Shown: positions 44,289 to 49,195 of the stretch, piece by piece
How positions within the stretch are numbered: the stretch's first letter is position 1
Layout: each line of letters starts with the position of its first letter
From: Belliella calami
GTDB taxonomy: Bacteria > Bacteroidota > Bacteroidia > Cytophagales > Cyclobacteriaceae
Assembly: GCF_022549695.1 (NCBI RefSeq)
Contig: NZ_JAKZGS010000023.1
Location: 1 to 49,195, forward strand
DNA length: 49,195 bases
Direction: 5' to 3'
Notes under the pieces: model-generated
Seen by the model: the letters and a program-made list of their open reading frames with translations, nothing else
Told to the model about the DNA's origin: nothing
The model's database searches: none
Program-made: the position numbers and the translations under genes

Positions 44289-45200
44289 TTAAACATAAAG
44301 AAGATTTTCCCTTTGTAAGTGAAGTTCATCATGCATTCTGTAAGCTACAAGTTTCCCATCCTTAGCAACACTGTAGTCTAGGCAACAAATATTGTCTTTA
44401 TAAAGAGATGGTTCTCCTTTTAACCAATAATGCCCAAAAAACACTTTTTTGTCACTTTCAGGGTAATAATCTATTGAGCCTATTCCTGAGACATCTACCT
44501 GCCGATCAGGTAAATTATTGATGGGCTCAACACTGATCTCTTTATACGTCATTTGATTAGGGTCTTCCCACCATTTTATTCTGATTTCAGTTCTCCTTGC
44601 ACCGTCCTTGTCTGTAAAAAAAAGTCCATCTGGTAATTTCAATTCCTTACCTTTCAAAGTTTGCTCAATAGCTTCATTGAGTGGAGATCCTTTTTTGACT
44701 GATTGATATATCAACTCATCAGTCAACTTACCTTCAACCAAATTTTCTTTCAGGTATTCAATGCTTGTCTTATCCCAGCAAGCATGAACTGCTCGGAACT
44801 CTTCAGTCTCGTAAAAAAGGGGAAGTGTCTTAAACCATTCCAAATACATTTCATATTCGTGCTGTTTATTCTGGAATTGGCTTAAGGTTGCTTGGTGCTG
44901 ATTGATGTTTTTAGCAGAATGCTCTCTTAAATGCCCTCCACCCGCTGCCTTAAGATTAAAACAGATAGCATTGTATTCATGGTTTCCCATCAAAGCGATA
45001 GCATTTTCACTATCTACCATACGCTTTACGATTTCTAGTGTTTCTCTGATTTGAGGTCCGCGATCTATATAATCACCTACAAACAAAGCCTTTCTCTCAG
45101 GGTGCGAATAGGTTCCATTTCTTTTGGAATAGCCTAATTTTAAAAGTAAAGCTTCGAGCTTGTCTGCATGTCCGTGTATGTCACCAATAAAATCTATCAT
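44289..45200 (-). CDS. metallophosphoesterase (PrpE/ApaH-like)
   Basis: With the ATG at 45200 the protein has 303 residues; an upstream ATG (45233) adds a non-conserved leader. The calcineurin-like motifs are DIHGHADKLE at the N-terminus, FVGDYIDRGPQ, MGNHEYNA and VHACW. It resembles serine/threonine phosphatases and diadenosine-tetraphosphatases such as PrpE. It lies between the ADP-ribosylglycohydrolase and a divergent WYL regulator 112 bases away, suggesting coregulation of phosphate- and ADP-ribose-removing enzymes. Confidence 0.88.
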   Translation of the reverse strand: MIDFIGDIHGHADKLEALLLKLGYSKRNGTYSHPERKALFVGDYIDRGPQIRETLEIVKRMVDSENAIALMGNHEYNAICFNLKAAGGGHLREHSAKNINQHQATLSQFQNKQHEYEMYLEWFKTLPLFYETEEFRAVHACWDKTSIEYLKENLVEGKLTDELIYQSVKKGSPLNEAIEQTLKGKELKLPDGLFFTDKDGARRTEIRIKWWEDPNQMTYKEISVEPINNLPDRQVDVSGIGSIDYYPESDKKVFFGHYWLKGEPSLYKDNICCLDYSVAKDGKLVAYRMHDELHLQRENLLYV

Positions 45201-45312
45201 ATTTTTGAGTTTTTCTATATGGCTAAGATACACACAGCCTCAGACAAAATATGTCTTAATAAAAAAAATAACACTGACATATTTTGGTGATACTTATGCT
45301 TATCTTTCGATC

Positions 45313-46212
45313 ATGAGCAAGTTAGATTCATTAATTAGACAGGCTGAAATCATCAAATTAGCCAGAAGAAAGGCTTTTGACTGGGAAATCCTAGAAAATC
45401 ACTTGGCAAGGAAAGAAGAAGACCTTGACAGGGAACTGATCATTTCGAAGCGTACATTCAGCCGGGATTTGGCCGAGATCAATGAATTTTTTGGCATCTC
45501 CATCAAATTTGATTTCAAATCCAGCCAATATGCCATCGATACCGAAGGAAGCAGCGAACAAAACATACAGCTCTTAGAAGTTTTTGATACCCTTCAACTC
45601 TTTGGAAAAAGAGGGAAAGTGCCTAGTTATGTTTTTATGGAGCAGAAAGTAGCTAAAGGGACAGAGTACTTTTCTACCATCATCAATGCCATAGAACACA
45701 GCAAAAAGATTCAAATAACTTATGGTAAATATTGGAAATGGGAAACAGAAGAAAGAATCCTAAAACCACTAGCACTGAAAGAGTTCAAACATCGTTGGTA
45801 CTTACTGGCTTACGACGAAAATGATCAATTCAAAGTATTTGCGCTAGACAGGGTTCACGAGATAAGCTTAACCAAAGAAAGGTTTAAAGTCAATCGGAAG
45901 ATTGATTTTGAAGCCTATTTCCGCGATCTATTTGGCGTTATCAATAAAACTGACAATCCTGTTGAAGAAGTAGTTCTGACATTCCCAGAATTCAAAGGTC
46001 GCTATATCAAATCTCTTCCATTGCATGCAAGTCAGGAGATTTTGGTAGATGATGACCAAATTCTAACCATCCGTCTCCGAGTCAAAATCGAATATGAATT
46101 GATAGCTGAAATACTTTCCCATGGTGACGAGGTCAGAGTTGATGCTCCAGAGAGGTTAAAGGAGATTGTTAGGAAAAAAGCGAGGAATATTGTTGGTGGT
46201 AAGATTAGGTAA
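45313..46212 (+). CDS. WYL-domain transcriptional regulator
   Basis: The 299-residue protein starts at ATG 45313, preceded by TATCTTTC, a near -7 box. The N-terminal part is an HTH of the YafY/PafC kind (KRTFSRDLAEINEFFG); the WYL domain is around residue 150 (FKHRWYLLAYDENDQFKVFALDRV); a WCX-like domain follows. WYL regulators sense nucleotides or nucleic acids and control defence and DNA-damage genes. Being divergent from the phosphatase it probably controls that pair. The longer frame from 45160 is antisense to the phosphatase start and is rejected. Confidence 0.9.
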   Translation: MSKLDSLIRQAEIIKLARRKAFDWEILENHLARKEEDLDRELIISKRTFSRDLAEINEFFGISIKFDFKSSQYAIDTEGSSEQNIQLLEVFDTLQLFGKRGKVPSYVFMEQKVAKGTEYFSTIINAIEHSKKIQITYGKYWKWETEERILKPLALKEFKHRWYLLAYDENDQFKVFALDRVHEISLTKERFKVNRKIDFEAYFRDLFGVINKTDNPVEEVVLTFPEFKGRYIKSLPLHASQEILVDDDQILTIRLRVKIEYELIAEILSHGDEVRVDAPERLKEIVRKKARNIVGGKIR

Positions 46213-46272
46213 GCTCTTAATTCTTTATTTTAAGATTTAGCGTGAACATTCATTTTAATATTCTATGAAAAT

Positions 46273-46345
46273 ATTATTCCATATTCCGATATGGAATAAA
46301 CCACCATGAGCCGATTAAAAGATTTAATCATCTCAAAATATTATT
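46273..46345 (+). repeat. operator-like direct repeat, upstream copy
   Basis: Contains palindrome TTCCATATTCCGATATGGAA followed by a 29-base dyad beginning TGAGCCGATTAA (46307-46335). It is the older copy of the sequence at 46813-46886, in front of the Fic remnant. Confidence 0.8.
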
Positions 46346-46512
46346 TAGTTCAGGCAATTAATGGTAGCAAAAATAAAAAGAACAAGAAATTCTTAATATT
46401 TAGCGAATACAATGTAAAAGAATTTCAATTTTCTTTACATTAGTGTTTCACAAGATAAAGAAAATCAAAAAACTTTTTAGGTAAGGATCCGCGCAACCAC
46501 ATTTTGCAATAG

Positions 46513-46674
46513 CCTTACGCCAAAATAGAACACTTACAGAAAAACCTTCGCATCAGCCGTCCCACTGCTTCGGGATATCTCAATCAACTATCCAAAGATG
46601 GCGTCTTGATCAAAAAAGTAAGTAAACCCAATTATTACATTAATCCTTTTCTGACCAAGGCATTGACGCCCTAA
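46513..46674 (+). pseudogene. C-terminal remnant of a Fic-family gene
   Basis: The 53 codons after TAG 46510 encode KIEHLQKNLRISRPTASGY, then LNQLSKDGVLIKKVSK and PNYYINPFL, matching the C-terminal winged helix of Fic proteins (family pattern SRPTASKYLN followed by NYYIN). No Fic motif remains upstream and the frames between 46345 and 46512 are closed. It differs from the C-terminus of the intact neighbouring Fic protein, so it is a diverged paralogue or a different Fic subtype that decayed. Both copies are preceded by the same operator-like repeat. Confidence 0.75.
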
Positions 46675-46812
46675 ATGAATATAGACATAATGGTTTAGGC
46701 AAATTAGCGATTGAAAGAAAAGTCAGGGTATATTGCTGAGAAAGAAATTAGATAGAATTCAAATGAAAGTATAAATAAAATCTATGCTTCATTTCATGAA
46801 AATAGAGAAGCA

Positions 46813-46920
46813 ATTATTCCATATTCCGATATGGAATAAAACCACGCTGAGCCGATTAATTCTTTTAATTGGCTCAAAATATTGTTATATTTGAGCCGAT
46901 TAGATAAAGTAATTGGCTCA
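46813..46920 (+). promoter_or_regulatory. promoter and twin operator dyads of the Fic gene
   Basis: Two 29-base dyads, TGAGCCGATTAA...TTAATTGGCTCA at 46848-46876 and TGAGCCGATTA...TAATTGGCTCA at 46892-46920, flank the -7 box TATATTTG (46886-46893); the second ends on the first base of the Fic ATG. Upstream is palindrome TTCCATATTCCGATATGGAA (46817-46836). Confidence 0.7.
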
Positions 46921-48035
46921 TGACTTACAACTGGCAGCATCAAAATTGGCCGAATTTCCAGTACGATTTGGAGATATTACAGCCTTTATTTCTAGAGTTC
47001 TCCTTGGAATGGGCTGAATTGAGCGGGATGGAAAAAGGACTCTCTACAGATTTGGAGGAAGAAACGGTCATCAACATCATGGTTTCTGAAGCTATAAAAT
47101 CATCGGCCATTGAGGGTGAGTTTTACAGCCGAGAGGATGTCATGTCTTCTATCAAGAATAAACTTGGACTAAACAAAACACCTGCTAGAATAAAAAATCG
47201 CTATTCGGCTGGGATTGCTGAGTTGATGGTTGAGGTAAGAACTAGTTTTCAAGAGCCTCTGAGCACAGAGATGCTAAAAAATTGGCATAAAATACTCTTT
47301 GCTCTTGCCAAGAATTTACTTGTAGGCAATTGGAGAGAAGGAAAGGAACCAATGCAGGTCGTTTCTGGATCCATAGGAAGAGAAATAGTGCATTTTGAGG
47401 CTCCGCCATCAGATAAGGTGGCCAAAGAAATGGAGTTGATGGTTAACTGGTACAATCAGACAAACTTTCCCCAAATCAATGCTATCGGCTCAGCATTGTT
47501 GAAATCAGCTATCGTGCATCTTTATTTTGAATCTATACACCCATTTGAAGATGGTAATGGAAGAATCGGAAGAGCGCTTGCAGAAAAAGCCTTATCACAA
47601 TTTCTAGGAAAACCCGTCTTGATGAGTATATCAAAAATCATTGAAGCGGATAAAAATGCGTATTACCAAGCTTTGAAAGATGCGCAAAGGGGCTTAGATA
47701 TTACCGATTGGATAGCCTATTTTATTAAAGTAATCATCACCGCTCAACGAGATTCAAAAGCTTTGGTAGAATTTCTTTTGGGGAAAGTGAAGTACTTTGA
47801 TAAATATAAAAACTACATGGACGATAGACATATCAAAGTTATTGAAAGAATGTTTGAAGCAGGGCCAGAAGGTTTCCAAGGAGGAATGAGTGCTAAAAAA
47901 TACATGTCCATCACTCAGGTTTCCAAAGCCACGGCAACAAGAGACCTGCAATATCTTCACGAAAATGGACTTCTGATCCAATCAGGGGCAGGTAGATCTG
48001 TGAGGTATGCATTGAATTTACTAAATGTGAAATAA
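46920..48035 (+). CDS. Fic-family protein adenylyltransferase (class II-like)
   Basis: The 371-residue protein carries an N-terminal DUF4172-like region (NWQHQNWPNFQYD), an inhibitory helix motif SSAIEG (residues 61-66, S-x3-E-G form), the Fic motif HPFEDGNGRIGRAL (catalytic His207) and a C-terminal winged helix (about 320-371, with SITQVSKATATRDL). It should transfer AMP from ATP to a protein hydroxyl, held in check by its own alpha-inh Glu65. The winged helix and the dyads at its promoter suggest autoregulation. A following 56-residue gene starts two bases after the stop. Confidence 0.92.
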   Translation: MTYNWQHQNWPNFQYDLEILQPLFLEFSLEWAELSGMEKGLSTDLEEETVINIMVSEAIKSSAIEGEFYSREDVMSSIKNKLGLNKTPARIKNRYSAGIAELMVEVRTSFQEPLSTEMLKNWHKILFALAKNLLVGNWREGKEPMQVVSGSIGREIVHFEAPPSDKVAKEMELMVNWYNQTNFPQINAIGSALLKSAIVHLYFESIHPFEDGNGRIGRALAEKALSQFLGKPVLMSISKIIEADKNAYYQALKDAQRGLDITDWIAYFIKVIITAQRDSKALVEFLLGKVKYFDKYKNYMDDRHIKVIERMFEAGPEGFQGGMSAKKYMSITQVSKATATRDLQYLHENGLLIQSGAGRSVRYALNLLNVK

Positions 48036-48037
48036 CC

Positions 48038-48208
48038 ATGATGGATCAAAAAGTTGAAGAAGAAAAGGAAAGGAGAAAAAGAAGAAATCAGAGATTGATT
48101 ATGGCATTCTTTTTTGGATTATTTTTGATGTTTTTTATACTTCAGATGATCCTGCCCCCATTTTCTAAAGAAACTGAACTTAAGAGTTTATTAATGAATT
48201 GTAAGTGA
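48038..48208 (+). CDS. tiny membrane protein downstream of Fic
   Basis: The 56-residue product has a highly charged N-terminus (QKVEEEKERRKRRNQR), one hydrophobic segment (about residues 21-40, IMAFFFGLFLMFFILQMIL) and a short tail ending KSLLMNCK. The ATG at 48038 lies two bases after the Fic stop, so it is translationally coupled or at least cotranscribed. I recognise no family. The second Met (48041) may be the start. It could localise or inhibit the Fic protein; this is a guess. Confidence 0.6.
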   Translation: MMDQKVEEEKERRKRRNQRLIMAFFFGLFLMFFILQMILPPFSKETELKSLLMNCK

Positions 48209-48237
48209 AAATGAAAGTAAAAATAAAACCCTAACCC

Positions 48238-49099
48238 TTAAAAATGAATCTTTTGTTTTTCAACTCTCTTCTTCAAGTATTTATTAAAAATCTTTTTATG
48301 ATTTCTTAACTGTTTTTCAATTGCCGGTTCATTCATGATATTTGAAGCCCTCTTGATATACGTTAAATAGTTTCCTCTAAAAGGTGGGAAGTGATTTTCG
48401 GTCTTGAATTTATAATACCCATATATGTTTTTTACAAGCCTTTTCCTTTTTTTGGGGAGACTTGTGGAATTTAGATTTTGATTAGTGAAGATGCGATAAA
48501 GTTGACGTTTGAAAACAGCTTTCACAATTTGATCATGTTCGTCAGTTTGAGTTTTTTTTTCAGCAATTTTCACTTTCTTTTTAATTGATGTTTTCATCCT
48601 TCTATAAAACTTTGATAGGTTTTTAGAAGCTATAAGAGTTTTGTGTCCATAAAAATCAAATCCTAAGTAGTTTAATGGATACTTAGTTTCAAAAGCATTT
48701 TCTTTTTTTAAGAACCCTATGATTTTTGTTTTACCCGTGGGTTCTTCTATTTTTTTAAAATGAAAAATTTCAGTCTTTTCTTCGCTAATAATTACTTCTC
48801 TTTCAAGTATTAGTTTTGTGATAAAATCTTTTGCCCAAATTTCTTCTTCTTTTTTTATAACTACCAAAATATCGTCAGAGTATCTTCTATAGTAGCCAAT
48901 CCTTTTAATTACAACTTCATTAACCACCTCTAAATCGAATTTTAGCAAATACATGTTTGCTAAAACGGCGGAAATTGGAAGTCCCTGAGGAATACCCATT
49001 AATTGACCATCTGCTTTTGAACGAAAAGGGTTTGAGTAGATTTTTATTTCGCCAGCTTTGACAGCTTCTATAATCGACAAAACAAAACGTCCACAACTT
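48238..49099 (-). pseudogene. reverse transcriptase, N-terminal part missing or disrupted
   Basis: The open frame (280 residues from TTG 49080) contains the RT palm motifs B (GIPQGLPISAVLANMYL) and C (YYRRYSDDILVV, the catalytic Asp pair), then LGFDFYG and a basic thumb/C-terminus (FRGNYLTYI). Motif A with the first catalytic Asp, and the fingers, are not encoded in this frame; a TGA stops it at 49102-49100 and all frames are interrupted before the window end. It resembles the PQG-x-x-IS type found in defence-associated and retron-like RTs. Either the gene is truncated, or a frameshift separates it from an upstream half outside the window. Confidence 0.75.
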
Positions 49100-49195
49100 C
49101 AAATCCAAACGTCCTTTGAAATTTATCACATAAAAATAATTTAAAGGTGATTTAAAACAGCATTAAACTGCCATTTGGGTTACTCAAATCATAAT
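49100..49195. other. window edge upstream of the RT fragment
   Basis: All six frames hold stops; the minus strand may carry frameshifted RT sequence or unrelated DNA. Nothing more can be said without flanking sequence. Confidence 0.4.

Noticed and set aside
48238-49099. Retron
   Set aside because: No msr/msd-like inverted repeats next to the RT and the enzyme lacks its N-terminal half in this window.
38777-49195. Second attachment-site copy (3' end of tRNA-Ser) within the window
   Set aside because: I found no convincing direct repeat of CCCCCACTCTCTACCA downstream; a short CTCTCTAC match near 47041 lies inside the Fic gene and is too short.

Overview
The window looks like chromosome of a Bacteroidota bacterium, most likely a Cytophagales/Cyclobacteriaceae (Algoriphagus-like) species. 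The evidence is an adjacent SusC/SusD pair, TAnnTTTG-type -7 promoter boxes, AT-rich intergenic DNA, Tat-exported Gfo/Idh oxidoreductases and YwqK/MORN, GlsB and fumarylacetoacetase genes of the type seen in that group. Taxonomy is inferred from protein style only.

Region 1 (1-7.4 kb) is housekeeping: thiolase, a MORN-repeat exported protein, purC, a STAS protein overlapping in expression with ribonuclease Z, a queuosine-precursor transporter, a short-chain dehydrogenase and a small GlsB membrane protein.

Region 2 (7.5-30 kb) is a large glycan utilisation locus that I read as an N-acetylgalactosamine (GalNAc) system. A DeoR/AgaR-like repressor is divergent from a plus-strand set (SusC, SusD, DUF3472/F5-8C lipoprotein). 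Converging on it is a tight minus-strand operon: Na+/solute symporter, AgaS, LacC-like PfkB kinase, second PfkB kinase, GatY/KbaY-like aldolase, an amidohydrolase and a GH109-type alpha-N-acetylgalactosaminidase. Upstream of that is a second minus-strand operon: SUMF1-fold protein, Tat-exported Gfo/Idh oxidoreductase, Tat-exported TIM-barrel isomerase-like protein and a GH20 hexosaminidase. Together they can explain release, uptake, phosphorylation, deacetylation, deamination/isomerisation, phosphorylation and aldol cleavage of GalNAc, but no NagA/AgaA deacetylase or recognised GalNAc kinase is present; the amidohydrolase and the extra PfkB kinase are the obvious candidates for those steps. 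A C-terminal stub of a phosphocholine-specific phospholipase C and a dispersed repeat lie in the regulator-SusC gap.

Region 3 (30-38 kb) is again ordinary: a lipoprotein, RlpA, a DbpA-type RNA helicase, fumarylacetoacetase, a previously unlisted 48-residue DUF2256 zinc-ribbon gene, a MazG-like pyrophosphohydrolase, D-aminoacyl-tRNA deacylase and several small proteins.

Region 4 (38.6 kb to the end) is accessory DNA behind tRNA-Ser(GCT). A partial tRNA-Ser copy, a frameshifted tyrosine recombinase and a damaged excisionase-like gene mark an old integration. Behind them sit a tripartite HipBST toxin-antitoxin locus, an ADP-ribosylglycohydrolase, a metallophosphatase divergent from a WYL regulator, a decayed Fic gene plus an intact Fic gene with duplicated operator repeats, a tiny membrane protein and a reverse-transcriptase fragment cut near the window edge. 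The theme is reversible protein modification (Ser kinase, ADP-ribose removal, AMPylation) and probable defence or stress functions.
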